Assembly: GCF_025370935.1 (NCBI RefSeq)
Contig: NC_133476.1
Coordinates: forward strand, 8,174,240-8,238,239
DNA: 64,000 bases
Source: Choristoneura fumiferana
Taxonomy: Eukaryota; Arthropoda; Insecta; Lepidoptera; Tortricidae
Reading direction: 5' to 3'
Below are positions 46,931 to 59,112 of the stretch, piece after piece. The notes beneath the pieces are model-generated. The model worked only from the letters and a program-made list of their open reading frames with translations. It made no database searches and had not been told where the DNA came from. The stretch's first letter is position 1, and every line of letters begins with the position of its first letter. The position numbers were made by a program, and so were the translations under genes.

Positions 46931-48241
46931 TGTAATACTTTAAACTACCTATTTTTAAAGTCATCCCGTTGTACGGTATTTTTACATTTAATATTATTTT
47001 GATTCACCGCCGTGAAAATTCTCAGCAAGTAGGCGTTAACCGCACACCTGGGTCAAGAATTCAATTTATCAATTCGCCGGATATCACAACGTCGAAGATT
47101 CGAAATCTCGTGTCCGATCGATCACACCCAAACATGGGGTCTGGCTCATCCCTCCGACGGTTATTTTTTATTGTAAGGCCCGCTGTGAAATGAATATCGA
47201 GTTATAAATCACAAGTTCATAATTATACAATCAATGGTACGTATTCATTTGGGTGTATTGATTTATCTGGTCTTAGTGACATTGGATGCGCGTAGGCAGC
47301 GTGGGCGGCGTGTGGGACGCAGGCGCCGCGGGACGTTCGTTATAGGAAGCGACCTCTGCAGGTGTTAATTGCAAACCTTGTACCGACCTGCCACAAAACA
47401 CTCTTAGACTTCTTGAACTCGGTGAGAGATACAATCTTCGGTCGTTGGAAGTGTTGAACAACTGGCGTTTTAGCTGTCAGCATATTTGCATTTTGTTTAT
47501 ATTGAGTTTAGTTTGTAGTTATGCGTAGGTACTAGCTTAGATAGGTGAGATTTAGGAGGAGTGAGTTCTAAGGTAATAAATTAAACAACTTTGTCTTTTT
47601 ATAGCAATGAAAATGATTAGGTACCTAACACACACATAATAGTTATTTTATGTACCAACATGATAAACAATCTGACACGAGTACCTACTTATACGAGTAA
47701 GTTCAATTTTCTAAGATACAAGACTTTTGCATTTATTTAGCATTTATTGCATTGTGTTTCGTATTCACAGGTAGGTACATCTACCAATTTCTCTATCGCG
47801 CTTTTCGCTGCCAAGTTGTAATACTCTCTTTATATCGATTTAATAACCCAACTACTTTTAACAATCGACATTTAGATCCTAAAATTCATTTTCAACGTTT
47901 ATTCACCTTTAATCTCAAACTCACAACTTCTATTGACATGAAAAACACACTACATCACAACAAAAACACAGTAAAAAAATAAATAGAAGAGACAAAAATT
48001 AGAGACGTTGTACTTTAGTGTTAATCACGTATGATACTTGTATACAATTTTCAACACTAACTGTGCCTAACCTGCTAACCCCATGTATTAAAATATTTAT
48101 GAGATGCATAAAAGTTAATTTAATATCACATAATCATGACTCAGACCCACGAAATCGGCTAACGAGGTCCGATCACGTTTATGGAAATGTATATGTCAAA
48201 AATATTTCAGATCGACACCATCAGTACCTACAGCTTAAAAT
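46931..48241. other. Mostly unassigned; weak terminal-exon candidate inside
   Basis: AT-rich except for a GC-rich patch at 47280-47360, which is entered separately. Confidence 0.45.
47273..47355 (-). other. Weak candidate 3'-terminal exon
   Basis: The minus strand has an acceptor-like AATTAACACCTGCAG (ending 47356), then an open frame reading VASYNERPAAPASHTPPTLP and onward to IQCH and a TAA stop at 47275-47273. An AATAAA signal follows about 100 bases later (47172-47167). The segment is much GC-richer than its flanks. No family is recognised, and a chance origin is quite possible. Confidence 0.2.
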
Positions 48242-48350
48242 CATCATCATCATCATCATCATCCGCGGCAGTGGCGTAGCGTGGGTAACAGCCGCCCAGG
48301 ATGGAAGAAAATTTTGCCGCTCTCTTATTTAGGCTTAGATTCTTTTCACC
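48242..48350 (+). repeat. ATC microsatellite and repeat remnant
   Basis: An ATC run (about 48241-48264) precedes CGGCAGTGGCGTAGCGTGGG, a word I know as the start of an old lepidopteran repeat. Possible continuation of that repeat resumes near 48867 (CATAGGTGCGACCATTG, GCCGCCCCCT). Confidence 0.45.
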
Positions 48351-48743
48351 GTCGTCGTCTAGTAAACGCCCGCGAAGCGCCTACGTAACGTTCACGTTAT
48401 GCGGCGCCGCGTCGCCAGTGGCGTTTTTCGGACGCCAGCGTCTCGTTAACGCCCGCGCAGCGTAGGCGCGACGGTCAGATACCGGCGTCTAGGCTCGCCG
48501 GCTCGCTAGTTAAAGTCAGTCAGAGCTACAGATAACACATCATGTCGGAAATGCAGTCATCGACAGGATTCGAGTTTGATACTGAACGCAGATGATCGCA
48601 GTGACGCTATGCGAGCGCTGACAAGACGCTGACGTTCGACAAACGCTATTGACGCCGCGTTGACGCCGAAAGACGCCACTGGCGTCGCGGCGCCGCAACT
48701 TGAACGTTACGTCGGCGCTGCGCGGGCGTTTACTAGACGACGA
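48351..48743. mobile_element. GC-rich foldback element, about 393 bp
   Basis: The left arm GTCGTCGTCTAGTAAACGCC and onward is mirrored by the right arm ending GGGCGTTTACTAGACGACG. Arms of about 80 bp also share ACGTAACGTTCA, GCGGCGCCGCG and CGCCAGTGGCGT. The centre is rich in GACGC words. It appears inserted within the older repeat noted at 48242. Confidence 0.75.
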
Positions 48744-49784
48744 AGCTCGAAAGACGCTAAGTGGGCCCGGGCCCTTAGATATTTAAATTTAAAAACTAGA
48801 GATTTCCCGATTTCGTCACAGGTCACAATATATGTAATGGAAAACTTCGTGCTTATTCTAATCGGTCCGAATCATAGGTGCGACCATTGTGCGAATTTTG
48901 CCGCCCCCTAAAAGTGCCGCCTCTACCGACTATAATCTCTACTCCTACTGACTAGTCGGACCGTTCTTGAGTTATAATCGTGAGTTGAACCGTTTAATTT
49001 GGCAATTTTATATAACAATTTAATTGACAAACATAAACTTCACGGTAAAATTTTACTACATTGAATATCGAAGTAGAATCCCCAGAAGTCCCAGAATCGT
49101 GTGAAATCTTCCCACTGCTTCTTGCGCTTCGACAGTAATAGTTTATTTGTACTCATTTACGACTATTTGTTAGCACGTTTACGTTTGTACAAATCGCGAA
49201 AACGCTTCTTTGAGGCGCAGTTGAAAATATCTAAACGTTTATGTTGCATTGTCCGCTAGCGCTGCTGTGAAGGCAATCAGAGGGCTTTGTGTAGTCGGCG
49301 GCTTTTTAAAATAACCTTTTCTAAATTCTATAAATCGTAATGTTGTCGCATGCCAGAATGCGAGGAAAATATTTAAGAATTTTCGTAAACTTTGCTCTCT
49401 TATTGAATACTAAAATCTTTAAGTCCTAATTGTAAGCAGTAAGAGTAGGTACGTTTGCCGTGTCGTACCTGGTTCTCATACTGAGGCAGACACATATTTT
49501 CCTGTTGGTGTCGTAAAAGGTGACTAAGGGTTACGAAATTAAAGTGATCAGCAGTGTTCATGATTCCCAACCATGAATTCCACTCAAGCACTGCGGTGTA
49601 GAAGGCCAGGGGTAACTACTACACAGTTTTCCCTAGAAAATCATAAGAGTTGCTATCAATATTCAACCGCAACCTCTTGTCAAGAGTGAACTTTTTAGGC
49701 ATAGGCTTAATATTAAGCGTGACCAAAGCAATTACCCATTTCAGAAAAAAAAAACATTTTCAAGCCAAATTTTAAATGTGAAAG
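48744..49784. other. Unassigned; palindrome GGGCCCGGGCCC
   Basis: A 12-bp GC palindrome lies at about 48763-48774. Repeat remnant near 48867-48920. No gene. Confidence 0.5.
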
Positions 49785-50435
49785 TAAAGGCACTATTACA
49801 CGTGCTCGTTACTAGCATGCTTATGAGCATGCCACTAATGAGCATGCTCATGGACTGAAGCAAACGCGTTCACACTTGCTTATTAGAATCAGAATCAGAA
49901 TCAGAAAAAAATGTTTATTGTAGAACATAAGGTAGGCTGTAAGATACAGAGTTGTTAAGACATTTTGTGATCTTCTATGTCTTGCCAATGGGCGTACAAA
50001 ACATTAAATTGCTAGGTAGAAATACAAAATTAATCTTACATAATCATAATTAAAACGGTACAGACTTCAAATACACTTCAAAAATATAGTCAGTTGAAAT
50101 TAATTAAAAAATTATAATCAAATTAGAAATTGAGATAAAATTAAAAATTAAAATTTATAATCAAATTAAAAAAATTGTAACTAACCTACTTACAAATTGA
50201 ATTTATAAATTCAGCAAGTTACAAGATATAAATATAAATTATGATTCACATTTTTATTATAGTCGTTTTTGTAAAAACAAATTACCTTTCCCCCTTCCAC
50301 TCCCGTCACGAGCATGCCACTAATAAGCATTCTCGATAGTAGCATGTCCTGTTCACACGACATGCTACTAGGTAGCATTTGCTCGATAGTAGCATGTTCT
50401 CTTGCTACTAACGAGCATGTGTAACAGTGCCTTTA
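49785..50435. mobile_element. MITE with iterated GAGCATGC motifs, split by a retroelement
   Basis: The termini TAAAGGCACTATTACACGTG and GTGTAACAGTGCCTTTA are inverted. Subterminal regions hold many GAGCATGC, TAGCATGC and GTAGCATG words on both sides. A retroelement end (49886-50265) interrupts it. Iterated subterminal motifs are typical transposase-binding arrays in some DNA transposons; that role here is inference. Confidence 0.75.
49886..50265 (-). mobile_element. Retroelement 3' end nested in the MITE
   Basis: The minus strand ends CTACAATAAACATTTTTTTC then repeated TGATTC units, an AATAAA signal plus microsatellite tail. The body upstream is AT-rich and non-coding. The left boundary is fairly firm; the right boundary is approximate. 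Confidence 0.55.
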
Positions 50436-50513
50436 CCCTGTGTGTCTCTTACATACTTTTTGGCGCTTAAACCCCGATAACTTTTGATGAAATTTATTCT
50501 GAATTATATTTAG

Positions 50514-50731
50514 TACCTGGGCGACCGAGCTTTGCTCGGGCTAAAACTCGTTGATAAGCGTTTTTCCAGAGATAAGACCAAGCTAGATCGATTTTTCATC
50601 TCCGAAAACCCCTACATACCAAATTTCATCGAAATCATTGGAGCCGTTTTCGAGATCCACGAATACACATATACAACAATTGCTCGTTTAAAGGTATTGC
50701 TCGTTTATAGGTATAAGATATATATATAGAT
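50514..50731 (+). repeat. Dispersed repeat CGACCGAGCTTTGCTCGG
   Basis: It opens with the palindromic CCGAGCTTTGCTCGG. It contains ACCAAATTTCATCGAAATC and GAGCCGTTTTCGAGATCC, and closes with ATTGCTCGTTTAAAGGTAT and a TATA run. I recognise it as a common lepidopteran repeat; no coding. Confidence 0.65.
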
Positions 50732-53199
50732 AAAACTATCACGGCATAAGTACTTTTTACTCATCCCTGGTAGCTACATGGGTCTCGCGGGCTAGGAATA
50801 ACCGAAGTCGCGGATAACAACTTGTATTTGGTTAAAATATATACCTATGTAGTCTCCTGGCAAGAATTTAAATTTAAAAAATTATACAAGAAAACCATTC
50901 ATCTTGTCAACACGCGTGTAACTAATTAAGCGCTAAACGAGCAATAATTCCGTCGATATAAACCGATAGAATTCGCGTCGCCTCGAAAGTAATTTGTTAT
51001 TCTGTCTCGAAATAGCTGCTAAAAAATTGGAGATATCGTACGTCACTGGGGCAAGGAAAATGAATTGTTCGCGTTTGCTTCGACTGTCACTGTCATTGCG
51101 CAGAGCTAATGAGTTGTCGGGAATTTCACGCGTTACCAGCGCCAGCGCACCCCGACACTGAAAGTTTCACGGGCATTACTTGTTATTTGACACGTTATTT
51201 TTACCTCCGTATTTCAGTCGTATTTCCAGTCTTAATGATAATAAGATTTTTGCTTTTAAATGCAATTTGCTTAAATGCTCTCCCTAATTTAGACAGTTTA
51301 CTGTAGCGCTTAGAAATCACATTAGGACTTAAGCAATTAAAAAATGTATATTGCCAAACGTTATCTTTACTTAATTCCTAATCAACCTACATTGCATTAC
51401 CATAACTTTCAGATCATAATCAGACTCCAGTTTTAAGAAAATGCAAAACTAATGTTCTCCATAAATGCAATGATTTCAAATATAAACATAATTTCACAGT
51501 AATATTGGCACACCAACCCACGTGATATCAATAAAATTTAACAAATTCCTACGTCGATAACGATCTTGGCTCCCGGCATGCTATTAAGTATTATTGTTTT
51601 TGGAATATCCATCGCCGTGCTTTTTGCATCCCACGTTAAATTGTTTTCTTAATGCGAACAGTTCAGTATGTGCATGTTGCTTGAGTGTTGCGAGGTTTTC
51701 TTGTTTTTTGCTTTAAGTGTTTCTGGCAATGATCCGTCGCCGGCGGAAGCTCAGATTGGTATCCCGAGCGACCACCTCGCGCGAACAGGCCAGGCTTGTC
51801 TGTAGCCATCACCGTGTCCTTCACATCTCGAGTTGACAATAAAAGAGAGACTTTAACTACCGGATCTCTGGATCACTTCTTTAGCTGTACTACATAATCT
51901 ACTTTGAGACTAGACGTAACTCCTATTGTACTTTTTATTTTTGTCTAAAGTTGATTGCTCTTTTCAAACTCCGCGTTTATAACAATTTAAATTAAACTTG
52001 CTATTTTTATGCAAATCCTGGTGTTCTTTCTTCCGTTGTTGCTTTGGGCGTTACATAATTTAAAGATTTATTATACTTGTTTAGCTAGTTATAAATTCAT
52101 ACTTTTAGTCTGATATCGTTATTTATTGCGCAGACAAATGATTATTCATTACTATGTGTAGGAGTATTAAGTCAAAATATTCTGGTTGTGTCTGTTAAGC
52201 CTTAGTGGTGCCGCCGCATTTTTTTGTTATTTTGCAAAAAAAATAGCCACGAACGCTCCTGGCATTAAATTATTTAACTTCTCTTATCGAAACTATCCAT
52301 TTCAAAATGTATTCCCGATAAAACGATATTTTGTTGTCATTCATTGATTGAATTTCTGTAATCAGTCTCTTTCTTTATTATTCAGAGTATCGTAGTGCAC
52401 TACATCACCACCTACGTCTTGCTCTTGGTATTCATCGTTTCTGTTCATTTGATTATGTTGTACAATTTAATGTAGTTGGATGTTACGTGATCATCCTCAT
52501 TCATGCAGAAACGTGGTTACGTTTTTTGTATTCGTCTATATCGTGTCCTGGCCAACTTTTACGTGTTTTGCGCGGCGGTGATGCGAGTAGTAATTTGTAG
52601 TCAACATCACTTGCTACGCTACTTACCACTAGTATCTGTTCAGTGACGCCCGCGCTACGCCTTCTATTATTAAACGAGTTCATTGGAACATTAGAACATC
52701 TATTTGCGCAATTTTCAGCATAGCGACTATAACACTGGTGACCTTACTCTGCCTCCTCACGAATTACGTTGCACTTCTGACACTGTCTGCAGCATCGCTG
52801 CGGTCATCGTAACTATTGGACGTTGTCTGTCTGTCAGCTTCATCAACGAATTGAAACTTGGCCTCACATTTTAATTTGTTTTTCAATGTGCTTACTAAGG
52901 CTCTGTCTGAAAAGTTTTCATATTACGTTAGTTACTAAGACTTATTTTGCATGTCCCATTTTGGCCTCGCATAGACACAAGTGTTCGAATTTCTAGTAGA
53001 CGTTCGGTTACCGTGTGTGCGTGGCGCATGCGCTCTCGTCGTTTCTACACGCGCCGTCCATTCAATGCGCAACTAATTAAATTTGTCCTGTGCTATAACT
53101 TCAGTTTCAGTATATATTCCTGTCCAACGGCTCACGTCTTGAAGCGTATCTGGTAACATTTTAAAGTCAAATTAGGTTTAAAATATCATCGAATCTTCA
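50732..53199. other. Unassigned 2.5-kb stretch
   Basis: No supported gene. It becomes GC-richer toward the CpG block at its right edge. Confidence 0.5.
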
Positions 53200-53900
53200 A
53201 GTCGAGAGGCGTGGAGTGACGGCGGTGGTAGCGTTGTGACGGCGGCGTGGCGCGGGGGAGGAGGCCACGGGCGCGAGTGTGCGCGAGTGCGCGTGTGTTG
53301 GTGCGGCCTAGGCTCGTCGCGGCGCGCCCCGTCAGTCGACGGCGGCGAGTCACGCGCGGCGTCTCGTTACTCTCTTGCATTAGCTGCAGCACACCTGTTC
53401 TGTTCAGGCTTCGACGGCCCTCGAGTGTGCAGGTCGGCCTCGCGCGGCGGTTTCACCTCGGCGTGAACTGATGCTCGCGTCAACTCTTTAATATTCGTAC
53501 TGTCAAAAACATCTGTGGTGCGTGCCCGTGACTCCGGCAGGCCGGTCGGCCGCCGCGTGCTGTGACAGTGAAATCGTGAGTCTAGCCGTATCGTGCGGAT
53601 GTGCAGTGATGGATGAATAGACAGAGGCGCTTTTGTATGGCTGGACCGCCCGCACCGAGTCGACTGTATTTCTGGCTGAGTGCGAGAGTGGGCCGTCAAA
53701 ATTGAGCCCAAACTGTATCTAGGTGGGTATCTTTAGGAGACTGGTGGTCGGCGCCGAGTCTGCGTCGGTGAGAGCGCCTGCTGGCAGAGTGGCCGTTGAA
53801 TATTTATAGCAAGTTGGAAAGTGTCACTTGTCGGCTGGTATGGGGGCTGCGGGCCGCGGGCCGGACGCCGGTAACACGCGACAGCGACAGCACAGCTGAT
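53200..53900 (+). promoter_or_regulatory. CpG-rich block: candidate promoter and non-coding first exon
   Basis: GC and CpG density rise sharply against an AT-rich background (for example GGCGGCGTGGCGCGGGGGAG and GGGCCGCGGGCCGGACGCC). A TCAGTC at about 53332 matches the arthropod initiator. Plus-strand donors lie at 53576 (AATC then GTGAGT) and 53723 (CTAG then GTGGGT). Open frames here are short, overlap on both strands and look composition-driven, so a 5' UTR exon is likelier than coding sequence. The strand is inferred from the donors only. Confidence 0.4.
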
Positions 53901-56341
53901 CACTCACTCGAAACTTACCTTGTTATATTAATATTTATTTCGGTAGTAAGTATGTCTTGAAAGTAAAATTTCGAAACTCGTTTACCACGTTGTGAAACTT
54001 ATATACAAATGCTGTCATATTTACTTCAAACAGGATTGTAAAAAACAGGAGAAACCTACATACTTACATGTCAAAATTGAATTGAACTGAATTTACTTTT
54101 CTACTGAAATCACGGAACGCACTAAGCTACACGCACCAAACCTATTTAACTTTTAAAGTACTTACCTAGAAACGTTGACTTATGTACAATACAATAATAA
54201 CCTACTTACCTGACTCTACTTATTCATTATCGTCTTCAGCAACAATAGTTTACAACAATTCTTTAAAACTAAAAAGCCCGTCTTCTATTACACTTTTAAT
54301 CATTATTTAACCTTTACTCGATATTCGCGCTCTTTATCCTTAGAAATTAACAGCACGTGTCGTGAACTTTGTCGTAGTAGATATAATATACTTAAATATT
54401 TCGCTTGCAAAAGATTAGTTTGAAAAAAAAACTGCAATCAAAGCCTTGAATCCATTAGCATCCAATGAATTCCTGTTAATCATAAAAACTACTGCAACAT
54501 ATCCTTGGATCTTTATTGCATTAAGTTCATCAGCCGATGCCTACCCCACAGTACGCCAGCTTAGCTTTACTAAATTGAATTAGTACGAGTTATCTTCAAT
54601 ACTACTAAGCTAGTACTCTACAGCCGATTAACAGCTTACACTTAAATAAATACCTATCTCAATATATAGTAGGAGTAGATAGGAAGTAGTACTAATTTCT
54701 AAAGGGTCAACATAACAACAACTCAACAGATAACACGGAGAGTACCACTTCTGAATTGATTGATACCTAATGAGCACATAATGGTTTATGTAATTTTCCG
54801 GTGGCCGATTTTATTTACTAATCCATTTGCTCATCAGCTACCACAACTTTGCTAAATTTTATTCAAAAAGTCGTAACTATTTCGGTTCCAAATAAAACAT
54901 GTTTTTTGCAAAATTTTCTTCCACACATCGCAATCATTTCGCTTTTAAATTATTTGTTTAGATTACCGTGTCGTGTTATGTTTTGTCAGATCTCTCCCAA
55001 TTAACTGAGCTAAGAATATTGCCAACGCAGTAACTGAACTCGGTCAAATTTAATAAACAATGCAAATCCTTATAGTGTTTATACTACGATACATGTCTAT
55101 CCATTTAACTGATTGCGTTTAGAGATGTTTAATATGTTGCGCATTTGTAATATTACTTTCATTTTTATGTTGCTTTTAATTAACGTTTCTGGTAAGCATA
55201 CACACATGGCACATGGCTGGGGCACATACTAGTTTCGTTTATAAATGTCAGATCATAACTCGAAGCGTCATTATATACCAATTGGTTTTTTACTCTACGT
55301 AATATGTAAAATACCTGCCAGCTCATTTAGTATGGAATGGAAGTAATTGTTGTCATCGGCAATTGCAACTGGTTCTGCCTGTTTAGCTTCTGTTTTTGTG
55401 GCAAACGCACTTAGCGGCTATCTAAAGCAATAAATATCTACGACTACAACTTTTATCGATACATTTCTCACAGCTGATTGATTTGTACCAACATAAATTG
55501 TATCTATTCCTGGAACAAGTTCACTGCATGTCTTTTTAGTAAGATAGTTGCATAAAACGTAGTTCGCTATCAAAAAAATGCTATTATGTATTAGCATCTG
55601 CATCCAATACACGTCTCACTCATTGCATAGGATTAGCAACTTCACAGACACTGTTCGATGTGGATGCATTATGCTTACCTACGTCACTGCATGTTTTACT
55701 ACTAAGCATTCCTGAAATTTTCTTGCTATTATTTTCCTGGCCTTTTATTGATTACCAGCTATTATTTCGATCTAATTTTGACAATTTCTGGAGCTAAAAA
55801 TTTTGCAAATCTCACGTTCTCTGCATTTTATACTTCAAAATTTTTCAACCTGTTCCGTCAGAAGTGCCAAATTTCAAATCCACCATCGATCTTACAAAAC
55901 CCTAGTTTGTTGGCCGTAGTTTAAAGAGCAAATAAAAAGTGCCAGTTTTGAGAAATAGAGCAAGGCCGCGACCCCGATCCCACGCGGAAAGCTGAGGACT
56001 ACGCTAACTCTAATGAACTGCTGTCTACGTAATTTGATACAACGGCACTAGTCGCTGCTTTCATAAATTCATTTAAACGTAACATGGGTTAATTTAATTT
56101 TACGTTAAAATTAAAAGCATGCAATGTTTTGGTTAATCGTTCAACCTAACTCTTGTTTCGGATTTCCCATATTATTCGTTAGTAACAAAAAGAGAACTTC
56201 GGAAAATAAAAACGTTATTTTAATTCGTCAACTTGCATACACGAATTTTTCGTTGACAAATCGAATATTACAGCCAATTGATCGTGTTCACCAATGAGGG
56301 CTTCCACAGAGACGAAACATCGCTAGATGGCGTTAGTATCG
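53901..56341. other. Unassigned 2.4-kb stretch
   Basis: AT-rich; no repeat or gene recognised. It would be first-intron sequence if the CpG block is a plus-strand promoter. Confidence 0.5.
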
Positions 56342-56416
56342 TGAGGTCCGTTTGACGTTTGCTTGCGATTCGCTCATTTAGTTATTTAACCAATCACGAG
56401 CAAACGTCAAACGGAC
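56342..56416. mobile_element. Short inverted-repeat element
   Basis: AGGTCCGTTTGACGTTTGCT and its mirror AGCAAACGTCAAACGGACCT flank about 35 bp. Perfect 20-bp ends in a 75-bp unit suggest a minimal MITE. Confidence 0.65.
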
Positions 56417-56443
56417 CTAAAAATTAAAATTAAAAAAAAATCT

Positions 56444-56624
56444 GATAGAACACTTCTTAATAAGTATAAAAGTTAATGTCTACTCCAATAATTATTCGTG
56501 AAAGACTTTCATATTCCTTAAAAACGAATTAATGTTTATGACCGGTTTTTGAAAGAAATAATAGTCTATAACGAATAATTATTGGACTAAACACATTAAC
56601 TTATATATTAAGAAGTGTTCTATC
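56444..56624. mobile_element. MITE with GATAGAACACTTC termini
   Basis: The left arm GATAGAACACTTCTTAATA, AAGTTAATGT and CCAATAATTATTCGT is mirrored by the right arm ending AGAAGTGTTCTATC. About 181 bp. The right end runs directly into the TATC-type tail of the neighbouring retroelement. Confidence 0.75.
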
Positions 56625-57075
56625 TCTATCTATCTATAACAGCCCTTATAGCGCCCGTCTTCGGACATAGGCCTCCTTTCTACTTTTCCAGTCTTGTCTT
56701 TTCATTGCCACTCGCATCCAGTTTACGCCAGCTTGTTTCCGGATCATCTGTCCATCTTTTTAGTGGTCGTCCTCTACCGCGGGTGTTAGCACGGGGTCTC
56801 CACTCCAGGACTCTCCTCACCCAACGACTGTGGTCCATTCTAGCAATATGTCCTGTCCATCTCCACTTTCTGCGTTCTATTTCTGTTATTACGTCATTCA
56901 CTTTAGTCTTCTGTCTGATCAACTCGTTTTTCTTTCGGTCCAGAAGGTGTATTCCGAGCATTATTCGCTCCATTGCTCTTTGTCCTTTCTGTTAAAGTGG
57001 TGGTTTCCTTTCCATATGTGAAGACGGGCAAGACACACTGATTGAATACCCTGGTCTTAAGATATTGCGGGGTTT
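56625..57075 (-). pseudogene. RTE-like pol C-terminus with TAGA tail
   Basis: The minus-strand frame reads MERIMLGIHLLDRKKNELIR, then KWRWTGHIARMDHSRW, VLEWRPRANTRGRGRP and KRWTDD, on to GRYKGCYR and a stop. Upstream, LPVFTYGKETTTLTERTK lies in another frame, so there is one frameshift near 56975. The element ends in TAGA units and is truncated at about 57075. It keeps the pol C-terminal order of the 3050-4862 relic but is a distinct lineage. Confidence 0.85.
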
Positions 57076-58615
57076 TTTGGATTTAAAGACGGTGTTCGGT
57101 GTTCAATGTCGGTGTTCCATCAGACAACATTATTATTTTTCATTCAATTTTTATGGAATAATCGAGAAAAACTAACAAAAATGCAACGTTGCCAGCTCAG
57201 CAGGAATTAACGCTCTTAAAATTAAAACTACGGCAACCTCATTCCCGCATATCTCAAATCAACGTATCCAATAAATAAATAATTCCAGTTGTAAAATTTA
57301 ATACTAAGCAGACAGCACTAGGTACGTTGCACCGACTGTCATTATCACTTGAGAGTCGTATCCACGCGTGTTAGTTGCTTGTGTCAACAGAGGCGACGCA
57401 GGTGCCTGCGAACCAACTCAGGTCATTCACCCACTCCGCCTCCGATATTTGGCTACACTATACAACACCCTAAGTTTCTATAGCACCATAGCTATAGCGC
57501 GTTCTATTAGACCCGACGGATGGGGCGTCACGTGCCGGCTTCAAAATATCATTATGTCCGTCCATGTGGGTACGCACATTCATTAGGGAATTAGGCGGGT
57601 TATTGTTAACAATTGAAGGGGCTGAGCAAGTGATATTAGAATCATCACTTAATTTTACAATGAATGTTGCTACTTGATCCTTTATGCCACTCGCTTTTTC
57701 TTGTGAGTCGTTTTGTCACGAGCCGTTTCACTGTCAATTCCACGTGGCCTCGGGTCACCTTTGCCGTGTACACTTCTAGTGGGAGCTCGCTAGGCGCGGG
57801 GCACGCGGGGGCCTCAAAACTGGGACAGATCGCGGTTTATTTCGGGGCCTGAATTGGGGCGTCCCGTTAACATCGGGGTTTCCGAGCCACAGACGATGAT
57901 AACAAATAGCTAGCTCCTCACCTGAGTGGGCGGATTTTTAAACCAATAGATGCCAGTTCACTGCGGTGGGCGTTATGGCCAACTTGATGACACGGCCACC
58001 GTGCGACGTGACAAATTGCTTTTTGGCGAGCTATTGAATTGGACTGTAAAATTGAGTCGAAAAAACACCGTTTGTATTGAATTTGACTTTTGTTCGAAAT
58101 CTACCAATAGCTGCTGAACGAATCGTAAGCAAGCCTTTGGTCCCTTACCAGCTTACGCATAATGAAAACCCATTTGGGTCAATTGCACTGTTTGATTCAG
58201 CTAAATTGATGGTACAATGTGAATGTAAGAAATACGCTTGTAATGCAGGTTATAATATCACCGATACCGGAACATGATACCCTTACAAAGCAAATCCACG
58301 TTGAATGTAGGTGATCGTACAGATACACTGCCGTGCCTCTATGTAAAGGGTGACACATTCATTTTGCAAACGTTCCATTTATAAACACCACAATAATTAG
58401 AGAGTAACTATATTGTAAAATTTTCTTGTGAATAACATGCAGTCGTGCGATTTTATCTATATGTACATCTTTTATATTATATTAGATTGAAGTTTGATTT
58501 TAAAAGAAGGAATAAAGGTACAGTCGATTTTATAAACTTGTCAGCAAAAATTTTACAAGCTTCTACGCCTTTAACAATAGAGTCGTGTTCAGATATTTTT
58601 GATCAAAATTTTGTA
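57076..58615. other. Unassigned sequence
   Basis: Two GC-richer patches (about 57360-57560 and 57720-57990) with no clear exon signals. Confidence 0.45.
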
Positions 58616-58747
58616 CAGTCAAGGGCAAAGATATCGACACAGCTAAAGTTACAAAAATATGTATACACGGCCTTAATGCTAAGTGCATAAAGTCGTGTAT
58701 ACATATTTTTGTAACTTTGGCTGTGTCGATATCTTTGCCCTTGACTG
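58616..58747. mobile_element. TA-flanked palindromic MITE (CAGTCAAGGGC family), copy 2
   Basis: The termini CAGTCAAGGGCAAAGATATC and its mirror are followed by CACAGC(T/C)AAAGTTAC-type arms, with TA at 58614-58615 and 58748-58749. The whole 132 bp is close to a perfect hairpin and longer than copy 1 (104 bp). Confidence 0.85.
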
Positions 58748-59112
58748 TACCTTTTGCTTGTTTATATTTGGATCCTTCAGTAATAACTTACCTACATTTA
58801 AAACAATCACTTCCTATACTGGCAACATTTACGAATGCCGCTGATGCTATCCCATCCCAATTCTCAGTTTAATATAATTCGAATAGGATTTGCTAGAACA
58901 AATTACAACCATTAATTCACGAGCAAAGCGTATTTTAGAGCAGCCACATAAAGGTCGTTTTTGTATCTCAAAAATACAAGGACGGCGTGCGTTCATGACA
59001 CCTAGTCATGACATTTGACACTTGTTCAATATTTATTTCCTCGGTCTTCAGATGACTCAACAGTTAACGATGTTTTTTAAATGTCATATAATCTCTACAA
59101 AGAACTTCACAG
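58748..59112. other. Unassigned sequence
   Basis: Nothing recognisable. Confidence 0.55.

Noticed and set aside
53186..53711. Overlapping ORFs in the CpG block as proteins
   Set aside because: Frames are open on both strands because of high GC; the residues are Arg/Ala/Gly-rich and unrecognisable.
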